DNA from: JAJZAM01 sp027391075 | GTDB lineage: Bacteria > Actinomycetota > Acidimicrobiia > Acidimicrobiales > Palsa-688 | Reading direction: 5' to 3' | DNA: 64,000 nt | Assembly: GCA_027391075.1 (NCBI GenBank) | Contig: DAHYHI010000087.1 | Coordinates: forward strand, 3,287 to 67,286 | Part shown: positions 44,730-54,185 of the stretch, one piece after another | Layout: each line of letters opens with the position of its first letter | How positions within the stretch are numbered: the first letter of the stretch is position 1 | The notes under the pieces: generated by a model | What the model was told of the DNA's origin: nothing | Databases searched by the model: none | Seen by the model: the letters and a program-made list of their open reading frames with translations, nothing else | Position numbers and translations under genes: made by a program

Positions 44730-45556
44730 TACCAGTCCGTCCCCGAGCCGGCGTGGTGTGCTCCCAGCGGCTCGCCAGGCTGCGATCCGAGAGGACCGGC
44801 TCCACCGGCTCCCGCTGCCCGTTCGAGCTTTCTGACCTCCTCCTGGGACAGCAGTCGGTGAGCACCCGGAGCGAGACCCGCAAGCCTGACTGGCCCTATC
44901 CGGGTTCGGACGAGCTGCCTGACAGGGTGTCCAACCGCTTCGGCCATCCGGCGGATCTGGCGGTTACGGCCCTCGTGGATGGTGACCTTGAGCAGGTCCG
45001 CCTCGACCAGGGCCACTTTTGCCGGGGCTGTCCTCCTGCCGTCCAGGTCGATGCCTTCTCTCATCCGGCGGATCGCTCCCGCCTTGGGATGGCCCTGAAC
45101 TCGCACCAGGTACTCCTTGTCGACGCCCTTCGAGGGGTGCGTCAACGAGTAGGCCAAGCCCCCGTCGTTGCACAAGAACATAAGGCCCTCACTGTCGGCG
45201 TCGAGGCGCCCCACTGGGAAGACCCTCGGATCGGACGGTACGAGTCCCACGACGGTCGGACGCCCGGCGGGGTCGGCGGCGGTGCTCAGCACCCCGGCCG
45301 GCTTGTTCAGGGCGTAGTAGACCAGCCCGGGTTCGGTGGCTATTCGGACCCCGTCGACGCTGACCGTGTCTGCTCGCGGATCGACCCGCCTTCCCAGTTG
45401 CGCCGTCACACCGTTGACCTGGACTCTGCCTTCGGCTATCAGCTCTTCGCAACGCCGCCGGCTGGCTATTCCAGCGGCGGCAAGAACCTTTTGGAGCCGC
45501 TCCCCCTGAGGGCCGCCACCGGATTCGCTGTTAGAGGCTGGGCTCGGTGACGTCAC
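44729..45556 (-). CDS. rluB: 23S rRNA pseudouridine synthase, RluB-like
   Basis: The 275-residue protein has an S4 RNA-binding domain (LQKVLAAAGIASRRRCEELI) and a pseudouridine synthase domain with the catalytic Asp in GRLDADSEGLM, plus EGRNRQIRRMAEAVGHPV. The GTG at 45556 has GGAGG 12 nt upstream and overlaps the scpB end by 26 bp; a start at 45607 is possible. It probably modifies a 23S rRNA uridine. The Gly/Ala-rich C-terminal tail is short. Confidence 0.92.
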   Translation of the reverse strand: MTSPSPASNSESGGGPQGERLQKVLAAAGIASRRRCEELIAEGRVQVNGVTAQLGRRVDPRADTVSVDGVRIATEPGLVYYALNKPAGVLSTAADPAGRPTVVGLVPSDPRVFPVGRLDADSEGLMFLCNDGGLAYSLTHPSKGVDKEYLVRVQGHPKAGAIRRMREGIDLDGRRTAPAKVALVEADLLKVTIHEGRNRQIRRMAEAVGHPVRQLVRTRIGPVRLAGLAPGAHRLLSQEEVRKLERAAGAGGAGPLGSQPGEPLGAHHAGSGTDW

Positions 45557-46154
45557 TGTCGGGTTCGCCTCCACCTCTGAGATCCACCTTGGGTGCCGAA
45601 TCCGCAAGAAGGCTCCGTTCTAAAGAGTCCATGATCTCGGGTCCCGGAACGAAGTCGGCGAGCGGAGGTAACTCCTCGATGCTGAACAGCCCAAGTCTCT
45701 CCAGAAACAGGGTTGTCGTGCCGAACAGAGCCGCCTGGCCCGGGCCGTCGTCGCGCGCAACTTCGCTGATCAAGCCGCGCGCCGCCAAGGTTCGCATGAC
45801 CGCGTCCGCGTTTACCCCTCGTATCGCCGCCACCTGGGCTCTCGACACAGGCTGTTTGTACGCGACTATGGCGAGCGCTTCCAACGCCGCCGCTGACAGA
45901 CGTGCGTTCTGGCCGTCCACCACGAAGCGCTCGACGTAAGCAGCCATCTCCGGCCGGGACTGGAACTGGTACCCGCCAGCTACTTTGACCAGCTCGAAGC
46001 CCCGATTCTCCCGGCGGTACGACTCCGCGAGCTCGTGGCAGAGCACCTCCACGTGCGACGGGGTAATCTCCAACAGCTGAGCGAGCAGCCCCGCACCGAC
46101 GGGCTCCTCGGCGACCATGACTATCGCCTCTATCGCTTTGGAGTCCTCTGTCAC
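45531..46154 (-). CDS. scpB: Segregation and condensation protein B
   Basis: The 207-residue kleisin-associated protein is a double winged-helix protein: EAIVMVAEEPVGAGLLAQLL, SAAALEALAIVAYKQPVSRAQV and RGLISEVARDDGPGQAALFGTT match the family. It forms the SMC-ScpAB condensin with ScpA, which is encoded 9 bp upstream. Confidence 0.95.
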   Translation of the reverse strand: MTEDSKAIEAIVMVAEEPVGAGLLAQLLEITPSHVEVLCHELAESYRRENRGFELVKVAGGYQFQSRPEMAAYVERFVVDGQNARLSAAALEALAIVAYKQPVSRAQVAAIRGVNADAVMRTLAARGLISEVARDDGPGQAALFGTTTLFLERLGLFSIEELPPLADFVPGPEIMDSLERSLLADSAPKVDLRGGGEPDSDVTEPSL

Positions 46155-46163
46155 CGTCGCATC

Positions 46164-46949
46164 CTAACCTTCGTAGTCCTCGACGACCACCGGGTCGCGG
46201 GCAGCGCCGTCGCGGTTCCCGCCGAGCCAGATCACCTCCAAAGTCCCGAAGCTCGTCGCCTGCTCGAGGTCTACGCAGCCCTGTTTGTACAGCTCTAGCA
46301 CAGCTAAGAAGCACACGATCACTTCGAGGCGCTCCCGAACACCCACTACTAGATCGGCGAAGCACACCCTCCGGCGCGCGGGAAGGGTGACGACGAGTCC
46401 TGCGACCGCGTCTGCGACGCTGACACGTACCGGTGCGACGTGGGTCAACTCCACCTTGACTGCAGGCTTGGGCTCTAAAGCTCGCTGCATCACGTTGCGC
46501 AGCCGCTCCGGGGTGACACCAGCCATCACGTCGGGGCGCGCCGCGTGGTAGAGCTCACCGGGGCCGACACGGCGCGGCCACGAGCGCGACGCGTTGTCGA
46601 TGCGACGCTCAAGTTCGCGCGAAGCGTCCTTGAAGGTTTTGCATTCGAGCAGCCGCGCCACGAGGAGGTCTCTCTCCTCCCACAGGGCGAACTCCTCTTC
46701 GGCCTCGACGCTCTCCCTGCCCGGCAGGAGACGGCGTGTCTTGAGCTCAAGGAGTACCGCTGCTATCAGGAGGAACTCGGTGGCGGTCTCCAAGTCGAGG
46801 CCATCGCTGAACTCTGCAAGCGTCGCCACGTACCCGTCGACGATATCGGCGAGGGACACCTCCCAAAGCTCAACCTTGTCGGAGCTGATCAAGTGCAGCA
46901 GAAGATCGAAGGGCCCTTCGAATACGGGCGTGCTAACCGTATAGGGCAT
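46164..46949 (-). CDS. scpA: Segregation and condensation protein A
   Basis: The 261-residue kleisin has the N-terminal VFEGPFDLLLHLISSDKVELWEV and central EFLLIAAVLLELKTRRLLPG motifs. It bridges the SMC heads with ScpB. It is divergent from trpS, with 46 bp between. No smc gene is in the window. Confidence 0.95.
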   Translation of the reverse strand: MPYTVSTPVFEGPFDLLLHLISSDKVELWEVSLADIVDGYVATLAEFSDGLDLETATEFLLIAAVLLELKTRRLLPGRESVEAEEEFALWEERDLLVARLLECKTFKDASRELERRIDNASRSWPRRVGPGELYHAARPDVMAGVTPERLRNVMQRALEPKPAVKVELTHVAPVRVSVADAVAGLVVTLPARRRVCFADLVVGVRERLEVIVCFLAVLELYKQGCVDLEQATSFGTLEVIWLGGNRDGAARDPVVVEDYEG

Positions 46950-46995
46950 GCGCCAATCCTATTGGAACTGTTCCGGTGGAACGTGGAACTAGCCT

Positions 46996-48018
46996 ATGCG
47001 GGTGCTCAGCTCAGCTAATCCGAAGCCGCCGAGGGTCCTCTCAGGCATACAGCCGACAGGTGAACCGCACCTGGGAAACCTGCTCGGCGCTATCCGCTAT
47101 TGGGTGGAAGACCAGGCTCTGGGAGACTGCTACTACTGCGTGGTGGACCTGCACGGCCTAACCGTGCCCGGCGATCCCGCCGAGCGCCGCCAGGGATCAC
47201 TGACGATGGCTACCCTGCTTCTCGCTGCGGGGTTGGACCCCGAGTCGTGCACGCTGTTCTTGCAAAGCCACGTTCCAGCACACTCCCAGCTCGCGTGGGT
47301 AATGGAATGCACCGCCAGCTTCGGAGAGCTCTCCCGAATGACCCAGTTCAAGGACAAGACGGCCAAGGGCGGTGAGCAGTTGGCCAGGGTCGGACTTTTC
47401 ACCTACCCGTGCCTCATGGCGGCCGACATCCTCGCCTACGACGCCGACAGAGTCCCTGTCGGCGAGGACCAGCGCCAGCACCTCGAACTGACCCGCGACT
47501 TGGCGCAGCGTTTCAACGCTGCCTACGGTCCGACTTTCGTCGTTCCGCAAGCGGCGATACCCCGCCCTGGCAGGGGCGCCCGGATAATGAACCTCGCCGA
47601 CCCGACTCGCAAGATGTCCAAGACCACCGACCTGCCGGCGGGCGTGGTGGGCCTCTTCGACGAACCTGCCGTCATAGAACGCAAGGTCAAGCGTGCGGTC
47701 ACCGACACCGACAGCGGACCCGGCTCGGTGCGCTACGACCGCGAGACCAAGCCCGGAGTGTCCAACCTGCTTGAGCTGCTCGGAACTCTACGAGGTGAGG
47801 ACCCCGACCGCGTCGCCGAAGGGTACTCCCGCTACGGGGACTTGAAAGCGGACGTGGCCCGGGCGGTCCTCGACGCCGTCGAGCCGATCCAGCGGCGCTT
47901 CAAGGAGCTCACCGCAGAGCGAGACTACGTTTCCGACGTACTGGCCACCGGCGCCAGACGGGCCAACGAGGTGGCTTCCGCTACGCTGCAGCGGGCCTAC
48001 AGTGCTGTCGGACTGTGA
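46996..48018 (+). CDS. trpS: Tryptophanyl-tRNA synthetase
   Basis: The 340-residue class I synthetase has the HIGH-like PHLGN in SGIQPTGEPHLGNLLGA, the KMSKT signature (TRKMSKTTDLPAG) and DQRQHLELTRDLA. It charges tRNA-Trp. The stop codon lies inside the first copy of a perfect 15-bp tandem duplication. Confidence 0.96.
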   Translation: MRVLSSANPKPPRVLSGIQPTGEPHLGNLLGAIRYWVEDQALGDCYYCVVDLHGLTVPGDPAERRQGSLTMATLLLAAGLDPESCTLFLQSHVPAHSQLAWVMECTASFGELSRMTQFKDKTAKGGEQLARVGLFTYPCLMAADILAYDADRVPVGEDQRQHLELTRDLAQRFNAAYGPTFVVPQAAIPRPGRGARIMNLADPTRKMSKTTDLPAGVVGLFDEPAVIERKVKRAVTDTDSGPGSVRYDRETKPGVSNLLELLGTLRGEDPDRVAEGYSRYGDLKADVARAVLDAVEPIQRRFKELTAERDYVSDVLATGARRANEVASATLQRAYSAVGL

Positions 48019-48037
48019 AAGTTCGGACTGTGAAAGT
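48008..48037. repeat. Perfect 15-bp tandem duplication across the trpS stop codon
   Basis: TCGGACTGTGAAAGT occurs at 48008-48022 and again at 48023-48037. The first copy contains the trpS stop. The second copy with AAAGTCC after it could form a short hairpin. Confidence 0.9.
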
Positions 48038-48046
48038 AAAGTCCCT

Positions 48047-48382
48047 CTAGCGCTTCGAGGCGGCGCATTCGATGCACAGGCGGGCTTCGGGCCGAGCCTC
48101 AAGGCGGGCTGGGTCGATAGGCTTGGAGCAACGCTCGCAACGCCCGTAATCGCCGGTGTCGAACTTGGCGAGAGCATGCTCCACCTCGTGAAGTAACTCG
48201 ACCAGCTCCCCTATTAAGGCGTCGTTCTCACCACGCTCGGCGGTCACCTGGCTCGAGTCGGCAAAATTCGGGTCGTAGTCGAGACGGTTGCCGTAGCCGA
48301 GCTCGCCGAGCTGGGTGTGCAGGCTGTCGCGTTCGTGCTCCAAGGCTTGTTTGGGCTCGAAGGTCGAAGCGTCGGTCGGCAT
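48047..48382 (-). CDS. DksA/TraR-family zinc-finger protein
   Basis: The 111-residue protein has an N-terminal helical part (about residues 10-75) and a C-terminal four-Cys zinc finger (CERCSKPIDPARLEARPEA, CIEC). DksA/TraR proteins bind RNA polymerase, and related actinobacterial proteins act in stringent-type control. It lacks the usual acidic DxxDxA-type tip, so DksA function is uncertain. It converges with trpS. Confidence 0.88.
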   Translation of the reverse strand: MPTDASTFEPKQALEHERDSLHTQLGELGYGNRLDYDPNFADSSQVTAERGENDALIGELVELLHEVEHALAKFDTGDYGRCERCSKPIDPARLEARPEARLCIECAASKR

Positions 48383-48388
48383 GGAAAC

Positions 48389-48931
48389 TCATTGTAGGCG
48401 TTGCAAGGCCAGCGTGAGTCCGATGATCGTCTTCGCGTCTACGAGGGTGCCGTCGGCAATCATCGAAGGGACCTCGTCGAAAGGTACTTCCACCACTTCC
48501 ATGTTCTGCTCCTCCGCTCCTTGGCGGTCGGTGGGTACCTCGGCGAGGTCACGAGCTAGGTACAGGTGCGTGAGCTCGTCGGTGAAACCCGGGGAGTTGT
48601 AAAAGCGTGCGAGCAGCTCGAGTCGTCCCGCCCGGCGCCCTACCTCCTCGGCGAGCTCCCGCTCGGCGGTCAGCTCGGGGGGTTCACCTTCGACGTCGCG
48701 CTTTCCGGCTGGAACCTCCAAAAGCTCGTCTTGAACCGCCGCCCGGTACTGGCGTACGAGCAGGAAGGTGCGCCGGTCGGTGACGGCAACTACCACGACA
48801 GCTCCCGGGTGGCGGATCACCTCCCGGGTTAGCGTCTCACCGTCAGGTCCTCTCAGGGTCAGCGCTACCGCAGAGACGAGCGGCCCTACATAGCGGACCG
48901 TCTCGTCGAGCCTAAAGAACTTTGAGCTCAT
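48389..48931 (-). CDS. Nudix hydrolase, ADP-ribose pyrophosphatase type
   Basis: The 180-residue enzyme has an intact Nudix box: Gly in AGKRDVEGE, then ERELAEEVG. The upstream LEVPAG and the length are like ADP-ribose diphosphatases. It sits between pyrG and the DksA/TraR gene, overlapping the pyrG end by 20 bp. The substrate is probably a nucleoside diphosphate sugar. Confidence 0.92.
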   Translation of the reverse strand: MSSKFFRLDETVRYVGPLVSAVALTLRGPDGETLTREVIRHPGAVVVVAVTDRRTFLLVRQYRAAVQDELLEVPAGKRDVEGEPPELTAERELAEEVGRRAGRLELLARFYNSPGFTDELTHLYLARDLAEVPTDRQGAEEQNMEVVEVPFDEVPSMIADGTLVDAKTIIGLTLALQRLQ

Positions 48932-50570
48932 CGGCTTGGGGGACGTCGAGGAGGTGAGGGGACCGGCCTTCGGCCCTTTCGGCTGCCGCTGCTACCAGCG
49001 CGACGAACAGCGGGTGGGGACGGTCGGGCCTGCTTCGGAACTCCGGATGGGCCTGCGTTCCGACCCAGAACGGATGCGCTGGAAGCTCGACGAACTCTAC
49101 CAGGCGCCCGTCCGGGGAGACCCCAGAGCAGACCAGACCGCCCGACTCGAGCTTCGAACGGTAACGAGGGTTCACCTCGAAGCGGTGACGGTGCCTCTCG
49201 TAGACGAGCTCCTCCCCGTAAGCGGCGGCTACCACACTGCCTGGTGCGAGCTTGGCCGGGAAAAGTCCGAGCCTCATCGTGCCGCCCATGTCGACTACCT
49301 CGCGCTGCTCGTCCATCAAGTCAATCACCAAGTGGGCGGCGCTGGCGTCGAACTCACGGGAGTTGGCGCCGGCGAGCCCGACGACGTTACGGGCGAATTC
49401 GATGACCATCACCTGCAATCCCAAGCAAAGCCCAAGGCACGGGATGGACGCCTCTCGGGCGAATGTGGCCGCAGCGACCTTACCTTCGACTCCGCGCTCG
49501 CCGAAACCTCCGGGGATGACGATGCCGTCCAGGTTGGCCAGGCGACCCGCACCGAGGAGACCCTCTACCTCTTCGGCCTGTATCCACTGCAGGTCGATCC
49601 TGACCCCCTGGGCAAACCCTCCGTGGCGCAGAGACTCCACCACCGACAGGTAAGCGTCGGGCAAGTTGACGTACTTTCCGATAAGGCCGACGCGAACGGT
49701 ACGGTCTGCTGACTCGACTCGCCTGACGATGGACTCCCACGCGGAAAGGTCCAGCGGGTGATGCGACGGCTCGAACCCGAGAAGCTCGCAGACGTAGTCG
49801 TCGAGGCCCTCCTCGTGCAGAGAGACCGGGATCTCGTAGATGCTGGCAGCGTCAGTACACGAAACGACGGCCTCGACCGGCACGTCGCATAGCAGCGACA
49901 GCTTACGTTTCAGGCCATCGGAGATGCTCCTGTCGCTGCGGCAGATGATCACGTCCGGTTGTATGCCCCTACTGCGCAACTCGGTCACAGAATGCTGCGT
50001 AGGTTTGGTCTTCTGCTCACCGGAAGGACCGAGGTAGGGCACTAGCGTGACGTGCACATAGCAGACGTTGTTACGCCCCACGTCCTTTCGGAACTGGCGT
50101 ATCGCCTCCAAGAAAGGAAGGATTTCGATGTCACCGACAGTTCCGCCGACTTCGGTTATGACCACGTCGACGTCTTCGCCGCCCAGCCGTCGGATCCTGT
50201 CTTTGATCTCGTCGGTTATGTGGGGAATCACCTGGACGGTTCGCCCCAAGTAGGCGCCGCGACGCTCCTTCGCTATCACCGACTGGTAAATAGACCCCGC
50301 CGTGGCGTTGGAGTCCCGGTGGAGGTTCTCGTCGACGAACCGCTCGTAGTGGCCAAGGTCCAGGTCGGTCTCCCCGCCGTCGTCAGTTACGAACACCTCG
50401 CCATGCTCGAACGGGTTGAGCGTGCCTGGATCCACGTTTATGTACGGGTCGAGCTTCTGCATGGTCACTTTCAGACCCCGGCTCTTTAGGAGCCGACCAA
50501 GCGACGACGCTGTCAAGCCCTTCCCGAGGGAGCTTGACACCCCGCCCGTGACGAAGATGTGCTTCGCCAA
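48912..50570 (-). CDS. pyrG: CTP synthase
   Basis: The 552-residue enzyme makes CTP from UTP and glutamine. The N-terminal synthase domain starts KHIFVTGGVSSSLGKGLTASSLG; the C-terminal glutaminase has the catalytic Cys in PCLGLCLGLQ and the His-Glu pair in the AHPEF region. The TTG at 50570 has GGAGG 6 nt upstream, which decides it over the open frame to 50615. Confidence 0.96.
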   Translation of the reverse strand: MAKHIFVTGGVSSSLGKGLTASSLGRLLKSRGLKVTMQKLDPYINVDPGTLNPFEHGEVFVTDDGGETDLDLGHYERFVDENLHRDSNATAGSIYQSVIAKERRGAYLGRTVQVIPHITDEIKDRIRRLGGEDVDVVITEVGGTVGDIEILPFLEAIRQFRKDVGRNNVCYVHVTLVPYLGPSGEQKTKPTQHSVTELRSRGIQPDVIICRSDRSISDGLKRKLSLLCDVPVEAVVSCTDAASIYEIPVSLHEEGLDDYVCELLGFEPSHHPLDLSAWESIVRRVESADRTVRVGLIGKYVNLPDAYLSVVESLRHGGFAQGVRIDLQWIQAEEVEGLLGAGRLANLDGIVIPGGFGERGVEGKVAAATFAREASIPCLGLCLGLQVMVIEFARNVVGLAGANSREFDASAAHLVIDLMDEQREVVDMGGTMRLGLFPAKLAPGSVVAAAYGEELVYERHRHRFEVNPRYRSKLESGGLVCSGVSPDGRLVEFVELPAHPFWVGTQAHPEFRSRPDRPHPLFVALVAAAAERAEGRSPHLLDVPQADELKVL

Positions 50571-50710
50571 ATGAGTCCTCCACTCCGATCGACGTGCGCA
50601 TCCGGTGACCACCACCGACCGGGCTCGATCCTACCTCGCCCGCCGGCACCGCCGAACGGGACGTACCGTGGAAGCTGGGGGCGCACGGCGTGGCAACGGC
50701 GAGGACTGCT

Positions 50711-52384
50711 TCAGGGGCCGTGGCCACCACGGCGGGCAGGTCCGTCCCTGCTGGTGTCGAGCAGCTCGCGGGCGTGGCTCCGTGCCGTTGCACTGTCAGG
50801 CTGACCCGATAGCATTCGCGCCAGCTCGACTACGCGACCATCGTCGTCTAGCAGCGATGCCGACGCCTTCGTCAAGTCGCCGTCACCGCTCGCCACGATG
50901 TCCTTCGTGACGACGACTTGGTGGTCAGCGAAAGCGGCGACCTGGGCGAGGTGGGTGACGACCAGAACCTGGCGATTCGACGCAAGCTCGGCGAGGGCCT
51001 CGCCGACCGACGCTGCGGCCTGGCCGCCCACCCCGGCGTCGACCTCGTCGAATATCAGCGTCTCCGGCCCGGTCAGCTGGGCAACGGAACCTCCTGAGGC
51101 CCGGGCTACCGCAAGCCTGGTGGCAAGCAAAACCCTCGACAGCTCGCCCCCGGAAGCGACCTTGGAAAGGGGTAACAGCGGCTGGCCAGGGTTAGCCGCG
51201 AAGAGCCAGGTGACGACCTGCTTGCCCGTGTCGGAAACAACCTCGACGCCGAATCGCGCACGTTGCAATGCAAGGCCGGCGAGCTGATCCTCGACCAGAG
51301 ACGCAAACCACGGAGCAGCGTCGCGGCGGGCCTGTAAGACCCTGCGATCCTCGGCTCGCAGGTCTCTCTCGGCGGTTTCGAGATGCTCCCGGTAAGTAGA
51401 AATGAGCTCGTCGCGCGAGTGCAGTTCGTGGAGCTGCGAGCGGATCCGCTCCCGGTAGGCAACGACCTCGGCGAGGGTCGGTCCGTACTTGCGCCGGAGC
51501 GCTGCGAGCAGCCCCAGGCGTTGCCCAACCGCGTCCAGCCTTTCCGGGTTCGCTTCGAGATTCTCAGCCAGGAGCCTCGCCTCCCCAGCGCAGTCGACTA
51601 TCTCCTCGGAGGCCGCCGCCAGTCTGGCGGCGATCGACGATAGAGCAGGGCGTGAGCCGGCAAGTGCTATCGCGTCGCCGACACGCTCAGCGCTGCCCCC
51701 GTCTCCAACAAGGGCCTCCCGCAATGCGCGGGCTGCGTCGACGGTGCCGGCGGCGTCGGCGAGGGACTCCTGCTCAGCTCTAAGCGACGTCTCCTCGTCA
51801 GGGTCCTCTACGCACGCCGAGTCGATCTCTTGAAGTTGGTAGCGCAGAAGGTCCGTCTCGCGCTCCCTGGCTACCGGGTCGGCTCCGAGACTTTCGAGCG
51901 CGGATCGCAGCTTGGCTACCTCCCGGCGGAGGTCTCGCTGGCGTACCGTGTCGATCGCGCTCGCCTGGTCGAAGAGTTCCCGCTGCACCTGAGGAGACAA
52001 AAGATAGGCGAACGCATGCTGGCCGTTTATCTCCACGAGGTTCCTGACCACGTCGGACAACGCCGAAGCGCTCACCATCCTGCCGTCTACGTAGCTTCGG
52101 CTGCGCCCCGTTGTTGGTACCACCCGCGAGACGACCACCTCGTTAGCTTCGGGATCCATCCCGGGACGCCCGGAGAGCGTGAACCTTCCCTCCACGAGCG
52201 CCTCCGAAGCTCCGGGGCGTACCACGAGCGGGTCGGTCGGTCGGCCCGCAAGGAGAGCGATAGCATCCACTATGAGCGTTTTGCCGGCGCCTGTCTCCCC
52301 CGTCAGAGCGCTCATCCCCGCAGAGAAGGCGATCGAAACGTCCTCGAAGACCCCCAGGTTGCAAACTCGCAGTTCGACGAGCAT
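50711..52384 (-). CDS. recN: DNA repair protein RecN
   Basis: The 557-residue SMC-like protein has Walker A (GETGAGKTLIVDAI) near the N-terminus, a central coiled coil of about 150-400, and Walker B (LIFDEVDAGVGG) in the C-terminal half. It organises double-strand break repair. The ATG is 2 nt after the nadK stop. Confidence 0.95.
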   Translation of the reverse strand: MLVELRVCNLGVFEDVSIAFSAGMSALTGETGAGKTLIVDAIALLAGRPTDPLVVRPGASEALVEGRFTLSGRPGMDPEANEVVVSRVVPTTGRSRSYVDGRMVSASALSDVVRNLVEINGQHAFAYLLSPQVQRELFDQASAIDTVRQRDLRREVAKLRSALESLGADPVARERETDLLRYQLQEIDSACVEDPDEETSLRAEQESLADAAGTVDAARALREALVGDGGSAERVGDAIALAGSRPALSSIAARLAAASEEIVDCAGEARLLAENLEANPERLDAVGQRLGLLAALRRKYGPTLAEVVAYRERIRSQLHELHSRDELISTYREHLETAERDLRAEDRRVLQARRDAAPWFASLVEDQLAGLALQRARFGVEVVSDTGKQVVTWLFAANPGQPLLPLSKVASGGELSRVLLATRLAVARASGGSVAQLTGPETLIFDEVDAGVGGQAAASVGEALAELASNRQVLVVTHLAQVAAFADHQVVVTKDIVASGDGDLTKASASLLDDDGRVVELARMLSGQPDSATARSHARELLDTSRDGPARRGGHGP

Positions 52385-52386
52385 GC

Positions 52387-53238
52387 TCAGCGGTCCTTCA
52401 GGTTGAACTTCGCTTTCAGTATCCGGTGGAAATCGCGACTTTCGAACGTAACCAACAGAGCGTCCTTCTCCCCTTGGCGGCACTGGACGCTCTGACCGGG
52501 CTGGAGGGTGGCGGTCCGCCAGCCGTCGACTACTACTTCCACCGGGTATTCGCCCGACGCTGTTATGGCGACCTCGTCCTCGGCGACAAGGACCACAGAT
52601 CGGTCGAAGAGCATGTGTGGGGCTACCGGCGTGAGAACAGACACTCTGGCTTTCGGCGAGACGATCGGGCCACGGGCTGAGAGGTTGTACGCGGTAGAAC
52701 CGGTCGGCGTGGCGAGGATCAGCGAGTCGGAGATGAAAGCCAGGAAAGGGCTGCCGTTGACTGCGACGGTCGTGTGTATGGTGTGGCCGACAAGGGACCG
52801 TTGCAGCACGACGTCGTTGAGGGCGTTGCGCGACACCCTTCCCGCCCTGCCGTTGCCTCCGGGCGGCGGCTTGCCGAGGGTCACGTCGAAGGTCATTCGC
52901 GCTTCGACGGTGAAGTCGCCCTCCAAGAAGCGCTCCAGCGCCGCTTTTAGACCTGACGGCTCCGCAACGGTCAGATAGCCGAGATGCCCGAGGTTGACAC
53001 CCAGCACAGGCACCTCACGGCTGCTCACCAGGTCCACGGTTCTCAACATCGTGCCGTCACCGCCGAGGCTGACAGCCAGATCCAGGTCTGGCGGTACAGT
53101 GCTGCCCTCGGACGCCGACGGAGCGGCGCTCAAGATGTGCGTTCGATGTCCGTTCTCCACGAGCCAGGAGGCCGTCTGTTCGGCGAGTTGCACCGCCTTC
53201 GGACGGGCCGAGTTGAAGACAAAGCCGATGCAAGCCAC
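52387..53238 (-). CDS. nadK: NAD kinase
   Basis: The 283-residue enzyme phosphorylates NAD+ to NADP+. The GGDG motif is LGGDGTMLR near residue 57. The second conserved motif, usually NE, is here ALNDVVLQR, and the glycine-rich TPTGSTAYNLSARGP is intact. It lies 5 nt downstream of the tlyA stop and is followed by recN, a common tlyA-nadK-recN order. Confidence 0.95.
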   Translation of the reverse strand: MACIGFVFNSARPKAVQLAEQTASWLVENGHRTHILSAAPSASEGSTVPPDLDLAVSLGGDGTMLRTVDLVSSREVPVLGVNLGHLGYLTVAEPSGLKAALERFLEGDFTVEARMTFDVTLGKPPPGGNGRAGRVSRNALNDVVLQRSLVGHTIHTTVAVNGSPFLAFISDSLILATPTGSTAYNLSARGPIVSPKARVSVLTPVAPHMLFDRSVVLVAEDEVAITASGEYPVEVVVDGWRTATLQPGQSVQCRQGEKDALLVTFESRDFHRILKAKFNLKDR

Positions 53239-53243
53239 GGCCT

Positions 53244-54185
53244 TTACCTTCCGCCTCTAAAAGCCCGGCCACTTCCGAGGCTGTCCGCGCCTTGCGCACC
53301 CTGGCAAGCCTGCAGCGCTGCCTCCACCGCACGGTCGACTAGGACCTCGATCGGCCCAGCCGGCTCCTCGGCTCCCCCGATATCACTTCGCAGCTGGGGA
53401 TACCGGCGTTCGGATGCCCGGAAATGTGACAGGAACTCCACGTTGCCGCCAGCTCCTCGCAGGGGTGAGACCATCAGATTCATCATTACCACTCCAGCCC
53501 CTCGCACGCTAGCGGTGGCCGACTCAAGAGTTGACCTCCAAACGTCAGGGCTGCGGATCACTCCCTTGGCGCGCGACGCCTCAGCCCGCCCGGCCTCGAA
53601 CTGTGGCTTGACAAGTACGATGATATCAGCGCCCGGAGCGGCGAAACTGACCAGCGCCGGGGCGACGCTTCTGAGCCCGATGAAGGAGAGGTCAGCGACG
53701 ACTACGTCCATCCTGCCCCGGTAGACGTCCAGCGCCTCCGATCGGACATCGGTCCTCTCCAGTGGAGTGACCCTATGATCGGACCGGATGCGGGGATGTA
53801 GTTGGCCTCTGCCGACATCCACCGCGACAACCCGCTCGGCGCCACTCTGCAAGAGGCAGTCAGTGAAGCCGCCGGTCGATGCGCCCGCGTCCAGAGCCTG
53901 CCTTCCAGCAGACTGCACTCCGAAATGCTCAAGCGCGGCATGGAGTTTCTCCCCTCCGCGGCTGACGAATCTCGGCGGTTCACCTGTCACCCTGACCGGC
54001 TCACCCGCTCCGACAAGTCGTGAGGCCTTCATGGCCAACGAGCCACCCACCAGGACCTTGCCGACCTCTATCAAAGCTGCGGCGGCAGATCGAGACTCGG
54101 CAAGACCCAACTCTACTAGGGCCACGTCAAGTCGGCGTCTGGGTTGGCGCAGCTCAGTCCCCGGAGCCCTCGGAAGGCTTACCAC
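53244..54185 (-). CDS. tlyA: TlyA-family rRNA 2'-O-methyltransferase / hemolysin-like
   Basis: The 313-residue protein has an N-terminal S4 domain (RRRLDVALVELGLAESR) and a FtsJ-like methyltransferase domain (LDAGASTGGFTDCLLQSGAERV, DLSFIGLRS). TlyA methylates 16S and 23S rRNA and sensitises mycobacteria to capreomycin. GTGs at 54185 and 54215 are both possible starts; neither has a strong ribosome site. Both overlap the end of the upstream coiled-coil gene. Confidence 0.92.
   Translation of the reverse strand: MVSLPRAPGTELRQPRRRLDVALVELGLAESRSAAAALIEVGKVLVGGSLAMKASRLVGAGEPVRVTGEPPRFVSRGGEKLHAALEHFGVQSAGRQALDAGASTGGFTDCLLQSGAERVVAVDVGRGQLHPRIRSDHRVTPLERTDVRSEALDVYRGRMDVVVADLSFIGLRSVAPALVSFAAPGADIIVLVKPQFEAGRAEASRAKGVIRSPDVWRSTLESATASVRGAGVVMMNLMVSPLRGAGGNVEFLSHFRASERRYPQLRSDIGGAEEPAGPIEVLVDRAVEAALQACQGAQGADSLGSGRAFRGGR

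Noticed and set aside
45553..46365. 270-residue minus-strand frame over scpB and scpA
   Set aside because: It is a +1 shadow of the ScpB and ScpA genes, with Arg/Gly-rich composition and no conserved motif.
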